NCBI GenBank assembly: GCA_018817425.1
Contig: JAHITX010000014.1
Coordinates: 107,805 to 171,804 of the forward strand
Direction: 5' to 3'
Origin: Pseudomonadota bacterium
GTDB taxonomy: Bacteria > Desulfobacterota > Desulfobacteria > Desulfobacterales > RPRI01
DNA length: 64,000 nt
The position numbers and the translations under genes were made by a program. Of this stretch, positions 1-8,699 are shown piece after piece (positions within the stretch are counted from its first letter, which is position 1; every line of letters starts with the position of its first letter). The notes under the pieces were generated by a model. The model ran no database searches and was not told the DNA's origin. It saw only the letters and a list, made by a program, of their open reading frames with translations.

Positions 1-954
1 TTTTACATCCATTGGTAATTTATCGGCACTGGTTTCTGCTTTTAAAATATTTTCCTTAAACCGGAAATTATTGTTTTTTTCGGCTGTATCAGCATCAATT
101 ATATTACGCATATTATGATTTTGTGATTCTTGAAGAGTTTTAGTTTGCCGGGTTGTTCCGGATATGTCATTTTCGAATTGTTCCAGTGCAGCAATAAATC
201 TATCTATCGAAACAAGGCCGGTTTCTTTATCGGGAGTAATCTTAAGTCCTAGTTTCTCATGTTTTTCCAAAAATTTGGCAGCAGAAATTTTTTCTTCCAT
301 CTCGCTGGTTTCTTTATTGGGCCTGTTTTCCAATGTTTTTAATTGTACTATAAGCTTATTTAAATCCAGACCGCCGGAAGCTGACCGGGCAGCGTTCAAC
401 ACATTATCAGCATCCTTAAGACTCAAGCCTAAGTCTTTTAAAGCGGATTCAATACCTGGCATTACCGATGGCTCCAGGTAGACAGGATGATCAGATTTGT
501 TTTTTCCTGAAGAGTCAGAGGCAGAGGAAAGTAAATGCGTTTCAATCTCGGAAAAAATATCAGATAGTTTTATCTTCCCGTCAGGATTATTTTCCAACAG
601 TTTATCAATGCATAGTTTTGCATCAGTTTTACTATAACCACATTGTGTTAAAAAAAGATTTAAGGTATGGATATCTGACTCTTTCAAATATATTTTTTCT
701 AAAGATTTTCCCTTTTCTAAAAGGCCCGTTCTCAATTTCTCAAGATAACTCAGATTGCTATTTTCTTTCTGATTAAGTTTTATTGATTGAGCAGTTTTTT
801 TGCTTCCATCAGTTTTAAGGAAATTATGCATTGATTTTTTTATTAAGGCTTCAAAATTATTTGCCCCGTTTAACTCTGTCTGCGTTGTTGGGTTTGTGCT
901 TAAACTGCCAAGTAAATTAAGTATAGATTTGGCTATCATTATATTTGTTATCAT
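1..954 (-). CDS. Partial gene running off the left edge, possibly flagellar hook-length control protein FliK
   Basis: The minus strand is open without a stop from an ATG at 954 to base 1, giving the first 318 residues; the C-terminal part lies outside the window. The ATG at 954 has an AAAGGG ribosome site about ten bases upstream. An earlier in-frame ATG at 1035 has none. The product begins MITNIMIAKSILNLLG and is polar, Lys/Glu/Asn-rich and low in complexity, with predicted helical stretches and an EF-hand-like segment (NNPDGKIKLSD). This is like the poorly conserved N-terminal half of FliK proteins, whose recognisable domain is C-terminal and not visible here. No catalytic motif is seen. 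The FliK assignment is inference from composition and is weak; the existence of the gene is well supported by the long open frame. Confidence 0.5.
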   Translation of the reverse strand, partial: MITNIMIAKSILNLLGSLSTNPTTQTELNGANNFEALIKKSMHNFLKTDGSKKTAQSIKLNQKENSNLSYLEKLRTGLLEKGKSLEKIYLKESDIHTLNLFLTQCGYSKTDAKLCIDKLLENNPDGKIKLSDIFSEIETHLLSSASDSSGKNKSDHPVYLEPSVMPGIESALKDLGLSLKDADNVLNAARSASGGLDLNKLIVQLKTLENRPNKETSEMEEKISAAKFLEKHEKLGLKITPDKETGLVSIDRFIAALEQFENDISGTTRQTKTLQESQNHNMRNIIDADTAEKNNNFRFKENILKAETSADKLPMDVK

Positions 955-1264
955 TTTGAGAAACCCTTTAATAAGTAAGTTTGCAATACATAGAGCAAGC
1001 AACGTACCAACTTTTAATATTATTTTATTATTCATTTATTACTTGTAGTTATAAATTATTTGTTTAATTTCTTGCCAAAATAACTGTTTGATAAAGGGAA
1101 AATATATTCCGTGTATAAAAGACAACATAGGAAAAAAATTCCCCATTATCCCATTTCTTGATAAACAAAAAAGTTTCTATTGGATTTAAAAAAAGTCCTA
1201 AAAATTAACTGGCCAGATGATAGAGTTCATTGACATTTAAGACTTCTTTTCTTATCTTGAATTC

Positions 1265-2308
1265 ATGGAAAAATATACCCTTATTGATTCAAGCCAGGAT
1301 AAAAAAAGAAAACCGGAAAAAGCTGTATCCATAATGTTACAATCCAGTTCCTTATCAATGATATTTCTATCAAAAACATATTGCCTTTTAGCGCTTCTCA
1401 TAATCCTGTCTCTATTAGGTTGTGATAACAATGGCTTTAATGAACACAGTGAAAAACCCGTCATATCAGTTGGATGGGGGGCTAAAGCAGGAAAATTCGG
1501 ACTTGCAATTCCTGATGAAGGAGAAATTGTCGGGCCCCGTACATTTAATATAGACGATAACGGATACATTCATATTTTTGATTCTATAAAGAAAAATATA
1601 AAGGTGTTTAATGGGGAAGGCATCTTTCAGAAAAGTATAGGCTCGGATCTACCGGGATACTCATTTGTTGTCTATCGAGGAAACTATTATCTCCTGGACG
1701 GCGAAAGCATCTATAAATATACCCTTTCCGGAATACCTGTAGAAACTTACCCAATCGCCCCGGAAATAACTCTTTACGAGGGTTATGGCCAATGGATGCG
1801 TATTGATGGTTATGGTGATCTATATATAAGATCTAAAGGCAAGGCCTATAAAATCCTGAAAGGCATCGGGCGGCAAAATACCGTGCTTTCAGGAGAGGAA
1901 CAATTCAAAAGCGAACGCGGTGGTACCCCTGACAAATCAGGATCATTCTGGTTTACTATAGCCAAGGATAACATAAAACGTTTTAAACTCTGCGTGCATG
2001 CTAAAAACGGAAGCTTTATAAATGAATTCCCGATAGAAACAGAAGATATCTTCGGCTCAGTAATATTTCTTGACCAGGATGAAAAAGGAATCATATATCT
2101 GGAAACCAAAAGAATTGGCACAAATGGTGTTACCCATCTTGAAATCAGACGGTACCGTAGAAACGGCAGGCTCATCCAGAGCATTGAATTACCTAACAAG
2201 TACTACACAACCATCTATAAAAAAATAATTATTGATAAGAAAGGGGACATATATCAACTTCAAACAACACCATCAGGGGTGAAAATCATAAAATGGAACA
2301 AATTATGA
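1265..2308 (+). CDS. Lipoprotein with NHL/6-bladed beta-propeller-like repeats
   Basis: A 347-residue product with a lipobox (LSLLGC, lipidated Cys at residue 53) after a hydrophobic stretch, so it is probably anchored to a membrane. The rest has repeated beta-strand-like units such as GYIHIFDSIKKNIKVFNGEG and GDLYIRSKGKAYKIL, typical of NHL/6-bladed propellers that bind partners rather than catalyse. The annotated ATG puts the lipobox unusually far from the start; internal ATGs at 1334 or 1358 would give a normal signal peptide, but none of the three has a good ribosome site. The end overlaps the start of the next gene by 16 bases, so the two are probably co-translated and may act together at the envelope. 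Confidence 0.7.
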   Translation: MEKYTLIDSSQDKKRKPEKAVSIMLQSSSLSMIFLSKTYCLLALLIILSLLGCDNNGFNEHSEKPVISVGWGAKAGKFGLAIPDEGEIVGPRTFNIDDNGYIHIFDSIKKNIKVFNGEGIFQKSIGSDLPGYSFVVYRGNYYLLDGESIYKYTLSGIPVETYPIAPEITLYEGYGQWMRIDGYGDLYIRSKGKAYKILKGIGRQNTVLSGEEQFKSERGGTPDKSGSFWFTIAKDNIKRFKLCVHAKNGSFINEFPIETEDIFGSVIFLDQDEKGIIYLETKRIGTNGVTHLEIRRYRRNGRLIQSIELPNKYYTTIYKKIIIDKKGDIYQLQTTPSGVKIIKWNKL

Positions 2309-3180
2309 CAAGCAGGAATATATCGTTTGCACTGATTGTTTCTGCATGCCTATTTCTCTTGACGGTTTCGGGTTATGCAGAAGACATCACAAGAGATGAA
2401 ATTATGGCGAATGCATTTTCATATTCAAATGTCGAGTGGCTCTGTGCAAAACAAAATGCCCGAAAAGACTATAATCTCTTAATTCCGGGGAAACTGTACA
2501 AAGGAGTGCCATATAACTGGGGCGGCTTTGATTCAACAAACAAATTTATAAATAAAGTTAAAAAAGGGGCTGTCGCCGGAAATTACAAGAAAAAGTGCGG
2601 TAAAAAGCTTTGTGTTCGTGAAGATTTTGCCGGTCTTGATTGCTCCGGCCTGGTTTCCCGCAGCTGGGAAATTAGCAGATACACGACAAAATCATTTCCC
2701 GGCATCTCGATAAGAATTCCTCAGGAACTTCTCCAACCCGGAGATATTTTAAATTCGGAAAACAAGCATGTCATGCTGTTTGACAAATTCGACGATGATA
2801 ACCAGATGTGGGTCTACGAATCCGCTGTCTGGGTAAGAAAGAAAAATGCCCCCCCTGCCGGTGTTGTATACCGGACTGTGGATATCGGCGATGAATACGT
2901 GCCCCGGCGGTATTACAAGTTTATCGAAAAGGGAGACCGTGTAAAAACAGATAAAACTATTTTAGCCCTTCGTGAATTAAAAGGTAAGAAAAAGCTTTAC
3001 GTTCCTGCCGGAACAATAGGTGAAATACTGCAAGCCCCCAAAATCAGAAGCAATGATCCGAAATTGCATACACCTTTAGATGTCTGGGTTTACGTGAAAT
3101 TTGAAAACGGTCAGGAAGGCTGGGTCACAATAAGACATCTGGCCTTGATTAATACAAAAAAGGAAACTGCACAAAATTAA
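2293..3180 (+). CDS. Secreted NlpC/P60-type cysteine peptidase-like protein with C-terminal SH3-like region
   Basis: A 295-residue product. The first 30 residues are a signal peptide ending SGYA. A start four codons later, at the ATG at 2305, is also possible. The NlpC/P60 core shows the catalytic Cys in GLDCSGLVSRSW and the His in NKHVMLFD, followed by an SH3-like stretch near the end (RVKTDKTILALRELKGKK ... VYVKFENGQEGWVTIRHL) typical of cell-wall-binding modules. The family cleaves peptidoglycan stem peptides. An insert rich in Lys and Cys (KKKCGKKLC) lies just before the catalytic Cys. It overlaps the upstream lipoprotein gene, which suggests an envelope-located pair. The exact substrate is not predictable. 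Confidence 0.75.
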   Translation: MEQIMTSRNISFALIVSACLFLLTVSGYAEDITRDEIMANAFSYSNVEWLCAKQNARKDYNLLIPGKLYKGVPYNWGGFDSTNKFINKVKKGAVAGNYKKKCGKKLCVREDFAGLDCSGLVSRSWEISRYTTKSFPGISIRIPQELLQPGDILNSENKHVMLFDKFDDDNQMWVYESAVWVRKKNAPPAGVVYRTVDIGDEYVPRRYYKFIEKGDRVKTDKTILALRELKGKKKLYVPAGTIGEILQAPKIRSNDPKLHTPLDVWVYVKFENGQEGWVTIRHLALINTKKETAQN

Positions 3181-3309
3181 GGGGTAAACGAACGGCATAT
3201 AAATTTATTTCTAAAAGTGATAAACCATGCTTGCTAATAGTACTACTCCGATAAATCCGGCCCCCCATGCTACAACCACCATAAGAACTGCAGCGGACCC
3301 GTACAGTCA

Positions 3310-4764
3310 TCAGGTTCCGCAAAAAGTTTTATAATTTTTATCACCGTCTTTGGGCAGGTCTTGATACTCGTTTGTTTGCGGCAGCACTTCATATGGTGAG
3401 CGAAGAACCTGAAGAAGTTTCTCTGCCGATGCGGCCTTGCCTGTCTGCACACAGTCTTTAATAACTTCTTCAACATGATGATTTCTTGGAATTACCACTG
3501 AATTGTTTTGCCGCATCAGTTCCTGTACTTCTAGTGTAACTACGTCTTGCTCACTTAATCTTTTTTGCCAAAGATCAAAACACTCCTCAAGTTTGCTATG
3601 CATCAAAGATGCTGAATCTTCAGATGTCAAAGATTTAGTTAAATGATCAAAAGTTAACGTGTAGTCTAAGCGCTTTTCCTTGAGCCGGTTTAAAACAGTA
3701 TCTATCAGTTTTTTATCTTCCTGATTAAATGATATCAGGCCAAGCTTTTTTTTCATCATTTTCGTATACTCTTTTTCAAACCGGCCGGGAAATTCCGATA
3801 TCATTGGATTTACCTGATCTAAAGCTTTTTTAGTGTCGGGATTAATGAGAGTTAACAGGCATTCAGCGAACCGGGCTATATTCCAGTGTAGAATTGAAGG
3901 CTGATTGCCAAAGGCATATCTACCCATAGTATCTATAGAGCTATAAACGGTTTCGGGATCATAGATTCCCATCATTGCACATGGACCATAGTCGATGGTT
4001 TCTCCGGAAAGGGTTATGTTATCGGTATTCATGACACCGTGAATAAAACCGACCCTCATCCAATCAACAACTAATTGAATCTGCTTTTCAATGAATTTAT
4101 CAATAAGCATAACATATTGATTTTGTCCTTCTGTAATCAATTCAGGATAGTGACGCTTAATAGTATAGTTACACAGAGTTTTGAGAGATTGAAGATCACC
4201 CCGGGCTGCGAAGTACTGAAAAGTGCCGATACGTATATGACTTGAAGCAACACGAGTAACGACTGCTCCCGGTACTTGAGTTTCACGAAAAACCGTTTCT
4301 CCGGTAGTTACAACTGCCAGACTGCGTGTTGTAGCAATACCTAAGGCTTTCATGGCTTCACTCATAATAAACTCCCGTACAGCCGGACCAAGGGCACAAC
4401 GCCCGTCTCCTCCTCTTGAAAATGAGGTGCGGCCGGAACCTTTAAGCTGAATGTCAAGCCTTTGCCCGAATTGATCTAATACTTCTCCGAGAAGATGCGC
4501 TCTTCCATCTCCGAGTTGGGGAACAAAACCACCAAACTGATGGCCTGCATACGCTGTTGCAATGGGTTCCGATCCGGGCAGTATTTGATTTCCTGAAAAA
4601 ACTTGTGCCAGGGTATGCGAATCATTTTTCAATTCATCCGAAATCATTAGCTGCTTAGCCAGGGTGGAATTCCACAAAAAGAGTTGCGGATCACGAACAG
4701 GTGCAGGCCGTATCTTTTCGTAAAAAACCCCATCTAATTTTGCGTAAGAATTTATAAAATTCAA
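3310..4764 (-). CDS. selO: SelO/YdiU-family protein adenylyltransferase (pseudokinase), TTG start
   Basis: SelO has a protein-kinase fold but transfers AMP from ATP to Ser/Thr/Tyr of target proteins. Family motifs are clear: AYAGHQFG (residues 71-78), [13 protein letters not shown] (82-94), the Lys of [17 protein letters not shown] (106-122) and HGVMNTDN with TIDYGP further on. The C-terminus is FCGT, with the conserved near-terminal Cys that replaces selenocysteine in bacterial members. I place the start at TTG 4764 because GGAGG lies six bases before it; an ATG 13 codons upstream has no ribosome site and adds a non-homologous extension. That gives 484 residues, close to the 478 of the E. 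coli protein. It stands alone, facing the NlpC/P60 gene, and the 127 bases between the two ends hold no further gene. Confidence 0.93.
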   Translation of the reverse strand: MNFINSYAKLDGVFYEKIRPAPVRDPQLFLWNSTLAKQLMISDELKNDSHTLAQVFSGNQILPGSEPIATAYAGHQFGGFVPQLGDGRAHLLGEVLDQFGQRLDIQLKGSGRTSFSRGGDGRCALGPAVREFIMSEAMKALGIATTRSLAVVTTGETVFRETQVPGAVVTRVASSHIRIGTFQYFAARGDLQSLKTLCNYTIKRHYPELITEGQNQYVMLIDKFIEKQIQLVVDWMRVGFIHGVMNTDNITLSGETIDYGPCAMMGIYDPETVYSSIDTMGRYAFGNQPSILHWNIARFAECLLTLINPDTKKALDQVNPMISEFPGRFEKEYTKMMKKKLGLISFNQEDKKLIDTVLNRLKEKRLDYTLTFDHLTKSLTSEDSASLMHSKLEECFDLWQKRLSEQDVVTLEVQELMRQNNSVVIPRNHHVEEVIKDCVQTGKAASAEKLLQVLRSPYEVLPQTNEYQDLPKDGDKNYKTFCGT

Positions 4765-4890
4765 TTTAAACCTCCACGAGGAAAATATAACGTATATGGG
4801 CATCCACCAGTTGCTTGGAATGTCTTTATGCTGCTATAATTATTTAATGATGCGATCCAAATTGACCTAAAGTATACCATTTGTCTTATT

Positions 4891-5730
4891 TTAAGAAAGA
4901 TTTTTTGTGAGAAAAGATATAACGGCAGATGTAAACGCATCATTGCGATCACCGGCAATCATATGCCCTGCTTCCTTAACATCAACATACTCGGCACTTG
5001 GCACTGTCTTTAAGAAGGCTTGTGCACCGGCTTTGCTCACCACATCGCTCATTCGGCCGCGAACAAGCATAATAGGTACATCGATAGTCAAAGCTGCGCG
5101 CTCATACCGTTTTGTATCGAATTTATCATTGACTTGTTCATCATCGGATATGATGGCTGGATCCCAGTGCCATCTATATCGACCATCAAAACCAAGTCGC
5201 AGGTTATTCTCCAAACCGCTAAGATCATCCGGACGTGATCGATAAGGAAGATAGCCTGAAACGGCAGAGGCAGCCTCTTCAAGCGATATGAAACCATCAG
5301 GGTAACTGCGCATGAACTCAAGAATGCGCTCCCGGCCCACCTGCTCAAGTTGTGGCGCAACGTCAACCAGGATCAAGGCGCTACATACAACTTGCGGTGC
5401 TTCTCCTGCCGCTATAAGCGATGCCAAACCGCCAAGCGATGCGCCAACCAAAGCTACGGGCTGCCCGATGAGATCCACCACGGTGCGCAGATCTTTCGCA
5501 TAGGCATCGATAGAATAATTACCATCAGCTGCCCAGTCGCTATAACCGTGGCCACGAAGATCAAGATTGATAGCCAGAAACCCGGCTTCACCGAGCACAC
5601 TCATTGTATTGCCCCAGGAATATCTGGTTTGACCACCGCCGTGTAAGAGCAGCACCGGCTTACCGTTCCACAATCCCTCTACATCCGCGGATAATTCAAA
5701 TGAATCCCCAACTAAAAAACGTACAGCCAT
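4891..5730 (-). CDS. Alpha/beta-hydrolase fold enzyme
   Basis: A 279-residue hydrolase with the oxyanion-hole motif LLLHGGGQTRYSW (residues 27-39), the strand-turn LDLRGHGYSDW, the nucleophile elbow GASLGG (Ser98), a plausible acid in RGRMSDVVS and the catalytic His in EAGHMIAGDRND near residue 255. The fold covers esterases, epoxide hydrolases and lactonases, so the substrate cannot be named. It starts eight bases after the nagZ stop on the same strand and is probably co-transcribed with it. Confidence 0.85.
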   Translation of the reverse strand: MAVRFLVGDSFELSADVEGLWNGKPVLLLHGGGQTRYSWGNTMSVLGEAGFLAINLDLRGHGYSDWAADGNYSIDAYAKDLRTVVDLIGQPVALVGASLGGLASLIAAGEAPQVVCSALILVDVAPQLEQVGRERILEFMRSYPDGFISLEEAASAVSGYLPYRSRPDDLSGLENNLRLGFDGRYRWHWDPAIISDDEQVNDKFDTKRYERAALTIDVPIMLVRGRMSDVVSKAGAQAFLKTVPSAEYVDVKEAGHMIAGDRNDAFTSAVISFLTKNLS

Positions 5731-5738
5731 TTATTACC

Positions 5739-6767
5739 TCATTCGGAATCGTTATTTACAGTGTACGATAAATATTTCTCTTTATACAAAAGTATACGGC
5801 TTACTGATTTTTCAGCTTCCACCTCTATCTCGTTAAAATCGCGCATATTCTTTTTTATTTCCTCAAAGGCGTATTCAATATTTGGTCCTGCATGGCATAT
5901 CAGCGCCATATCGATTCCGGCATAAAGAATTTGTTTTATAACTGTTTTAATATCAAAATTATTTATTATAGCCCCCATGTCCAGGTCATCGGTCATAACA
6001 ATACCATTGTAACCCATTTGTTCGCGCAAAAGCTTTTTTGCTATCTTTTCGGAAAGGCTTGCCGGCCATTTTTCATCGATGTTTGAATAAAGTATGTGAG
6101 AAAGCATTATTGCCGAAACATCATGTCTTATAGCTGCATAAAACGGTATAAGATCAAAAGATTCCAGATCACTAAGTCCAATATCAAGAACAGGCAGTTC
6201 AAGATGGGAATCAGGAACAGTTCTTCCTATACCTGGAAAATGTTTGGCCACAGCCATTAATTTTCTTGCCTGCATGTTCTCTATGACTGCAACACCCATT
6301 TTTAAAACCCAGTATGGATCAGAACCAAAAGCCCTGCCGGACATTATGCTGTTAATGCCTTCCGGAGCAACATCCAGAACAGGAGCCATATCCATATTAA
6401 TTCCAACCCCAAGTAATTCATTTGCAATTGTCTGTGCAAAAATAAAGGCATCATTTTCGTTTTTTATCTCAGGATTTCCAGAAAATCGGGTAAAAAAAGG
6501 CTCTTTGAGCCTTGCAACCTGACCGCCTTCCTGGTCAATAGAGATTATCAGGGGAGGTTGATTACATGATCTTGCATAAGCCTGAGCTGAATCACAAAGA
6601 TTTTTTATCTGTTCGGGTGTTTGTACATTTTGTGAAAAAAGTATTAACCCCCCGACTTTCACAGTATCTATAAGAAACATCAGCTCATGAGATAATTGTG
6701 TTCCGTTAAAACCTGCCATGAGACGCTGACCCGCAATCTGTGCAATAGAAAAATCGGAAATATTCAT
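5739..6767 (-). CDS. nagZ: Beta-N-acetylhexosaminidase NagZ (glycoside hydrolase family 3)
   Basis: NagZ removes N-acetylglucosamine from anhydro-muropeptides during cytoplasmic peptidoglycan recycling. The 342-residue product is a single-domain GH3 barrel with IDQEGGQVARL (residues 77-87), KHFPGIGRT (175-183) followed by DSH (186-188, the mobile acid/base loop His of NagZ enzymes), SHILYSNID (223-231) and MTDDLDMGA (258-266), which carries the nucleophile Asp. There is no signal peptide, as expected for the cytoplasmic enzyme. It is the first gene of a likely two-gene operon with the alpha/beta-hydrolase and is divergent from the dsr operon. Confidence 0.93.
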   Translation of the reverse strand: MNISDFSIAQIAGQRLMAGFNGTQLSHELMFLIDTVKVGGLILFSQNVQTPEQIKNLCDSAQAYARSCNQPPLIISIDQEGGQVARLKEPFFTRFSGNPEIKNENDAFIFAQTIANELLGVGINMDMAPVLDVAPEGINSIMSGRAFGSDPYWVLKMGVAVIENMQARKLMAVAKHFPGIGRTVPDSHLELPVLDIGLSDLESFDLIPFYAAIRHDVSAIMLSHILYSNIDEKWPASLSEKIAKKLLREQMGYNGIVMTDDLDMGAIINNFDIKTVIKQILYAGIDMALICHAGPNIEYAFEEIKKNMRDFNEIEVEAEKSVSRILLYKEKYLSYTVNNDSE

Positions 6768-6944
6768 TGTCTATTCCTGCATAACTATATAAGTATTTAT
6801 AAAAACTTAATGATTTTTATCTGAGTCCCTATGGTTGACTTAAATCATACAATGCAAAAAATCAACTTAAACTCATATTACATTCAAAATCCCAAAATCC
6901 TTTCCAATAATTCACAATTTCCTGAAAAATAGTTTCTTTTATAC

Positions 6945-6973
6945 TTGACATGAATTTTTATCTTGACTATAGA
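6945..6973 (+). promoter_or_regulatory. Sigma-70-type promoter for the RsbRD-dsrMKJOP operon
   Basis: TTGACA at 6945-6950 and TATAGA at 6968-6973 are separated by exactly 17 bases. This is the only near-consensus promoter I see in the 304-base gap between divergent nagZ and the RsbRD gene, and it reads toward dsr. It would leave a leader of about 90 bases. I see no gene or clear operator in the rest of the gap. Confidence 0.7.
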
Positions 6974-7071
6974 ATTTGCGCCAAGTGGCGTTATTCCAAG
7001 GTTTTTGGAAAAAATACTATAATAAATGAATATTATCTGATATGTCAAAGAGTTGAGGTTGGTTTTTATAT

Positions 7072-7611
7072 ATGAAACTGGAAGAGCTGTTAGCCCAAAA
7101 GAAAAAAGTTATTATCGATAAATGGTTTGATGCTGTTGTCAACACCTATCCTTCCGATACTTCCAGATTTATCAAAAGTCAGAAAAATCCTTTTGCCAAT
7201 CCTGTAGGAAGTACAACCCATAAAGGTCTTAGCGTTTTGATGGATGAACTTCTTGGTGAAATGAATGCTGATACAATAAATTCATTTCTTGACCCGATTA
7301 TAAGGATCAGGGCTATTCAGGATTTTACACCATCAGGAGCGGTTTCTTTTGTATTTTCTTTAAAAGATATAATAAAAGACCAATTTAAAGATAAAGAATT
7401 TAATGATCATAGCATGTTAATAGAAGTAATGCAGTTTTATAGTAAAATTGATTTAGTCGCAAAGATAGGTTTTGACATTTATATGAAATGCAGAGAGAAA
7501 ATTTATCATATAAAGGCAAACGAAGAAAAAAACAGAACCTTCAGAGCGTTTGAAAGAGCCGGTTTGATTAAAGAGATTCCGGATAATGAAACGGAATCTC
7601 AATTGATTTAA
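7072..7611 (+). CDS. RsbRD N-terminal-domain protein at the head of the dsr operon
   Basis: A 179-residue soluble, mostly helical protein that resembles the RsbRD N-terminal (four-helix, globin-like) sensor family: MKLEELLAQKKKVIIDKWFD at the start and a core around NPFANPVGSTTHKGLSVLMDEL. It lacks a STAS output domain. Genes of this type are commonly found immediately before dsrM in sulfate reducers; the role is not established and could be sensory or in assembly of the Dsr membrane complex. The gap to dsrM is 83 bases with no terminator, and a good promoter lies upstream, so it is likely co-transcribed. Confidence 0.8.
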   Translation: MKLEELLAQKKKVIIDKWFDAVVNTYPSDTSRFIKSQKNPFANPVGSTTHKGLSVLMDELLGEMNADTINSFLDPIIRIRAIQDFTPSGAVSFVFSLKDIIKDQFKDKEFNDHSMLIEVMQFYSKIDLVAKIGFDIYMKCREKIYHIKANEEKNRTFRAFERAGLIKEIPDNETESQLI

Positions 7612-7694
7612 CAATGATTAATATTAAAGCTTAAGTGGCTGACTATTGTATTGATAAAGCGGCTGTCTTAAGCCATGGAGCGAGGTAATGTTAA

Positions 7695-8696
7695 ATGGTT
7701 AAGTGCATGTTCTCACTCACTGTAGTAGTTATTTTATCGGTGCTTGCCTTTGTGGGGGTAGAGACGTCCGGTTACACAGCGCAATTTGTTTTCGGGATTG
7801 TAATACCGTACGCAGCTTTTCTTGTCTTTGTTATTGGAGTAATAAACCGTGTAGTCGGATGGGCGCGGTCTCCGGTACCTTTTGCAATTCCAACTACTGC
7901 CGGTCAGCAAAAATCTTTGCCGTGGATTAAACATGCAAGTCTGGATAATCCGACCACAACCAAAGGGGTTTTCGGCAGAATGTTTCTGGAAGTATTTCTT
8001 TTCCGTTCCTTATTTAGAAATACGAGAACCCAGTTAAGCGATGGACCCAGGATTTCTTTTAATCTTGAGATTCTTCTCTGGCTTGCCTCTCTGGCTTTTC
8101 ACGCATCTTTTTTCACGGTTTTAGCAAGACATTTAAGGCTTTTTACTGATCCTGTGCCATCTGCTATACAACTACTTGAAAAAGTTGACGGGATGCTGCA
8201 ACTTGGTGTGCCGGGAATATTATTGTCGGGCTTTGTTCTTCTTTTGGCTGTTTCTTATCTTCTTCTCAGAAGGATTGTCGAACCTCAGGTAAAATACATT
8301 TCACTCACCCAGGATTATTTTCCTCTGTTTTTGATTATAGGAATAGCTGTAAGCGGAATATTGATGCGTCACGTATTCAAAGTAGATATTATAGGCGCAA
8401 AGCAGCTTGCAATGGGTCTTGTCACATTTCATCCTATAATTCCTGAGGGTATCGGCGGTATTTTTTATGTGCATCTCTTTTTTGTAAGCACATTACTTGT
8501 CTATTTCCCGTTCAGTAAGCTTATGCACATGGGTGGTATTTTTATGAGTCCTACAAGAAATCTGCCGTGCAACACCCGGGCGGTCAGGCATGTAAATCCA
8601 TGGAATTATCCTGTACATACTCATACATATGAAGAGTATGAGGACGATTTCAGGGAAAAAATGATAGATGCTGGACTGCCGGTTGAAAAGGAGTAA
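7695..8696 (+). CDS. dsrM: DsrM, heme b membrane subunit of the sulfite-reduction-associated complex
   Basis: A 333-residue NarI/HdrE-like integral membrane subunit of DsrMKJOP that exchanges electrons with menaquinone and passes them to DsrK. Two hydrophobic helices occupy residues 5-50, then a soluble loop, then four more helices from about residue 115 to 285; His residues in the helices (FHASFFTVLARHLRLF, RHVFKVD, MGLVTFHP) are candidates for heme b ligands. The start has GAGG nine bases upstream. It is followed by dsrK after only three bases. Confidence 0.95.
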   Translation: MVKCMFSLTVVVILSVLAFVGVETSGYTAQFVFGIVIPYAAFLVFVIGVINRVVGWARSPVPFAIPTTAGQQKSLPWIKHASLDNPTTTKGVFGRMFLEVFLFRSLFRNTRTQLSDGPRISFNLEILLWLASLAFHASFFTVLARHLRLFTDPVPSAIQLLEKVDGMLQLGVPGILLSGFVLLLAVSYLLLRRIVEPQVKYISLTQDYFPLFLIIGIAVSGILMRHVFKVDIIGAKQLAMGLVTFHPIIPEGIGGIFYVHLFFVSTLLVYFPFSKLMHMGGIFMSPTRNLPCNTRAVRHVNPWNYPVHTHTYEEYEDDFREKMIDAGLPVEKE

Positions 8697-8699
8697 CTA

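Noticed and set aside
164..1048. Three plus-strand open frames at the left edge
   Set aside because: They are antisense to one continuous 318-codon minus-strand frame that runs off the edge; they lack ribosome sites and show no domain.
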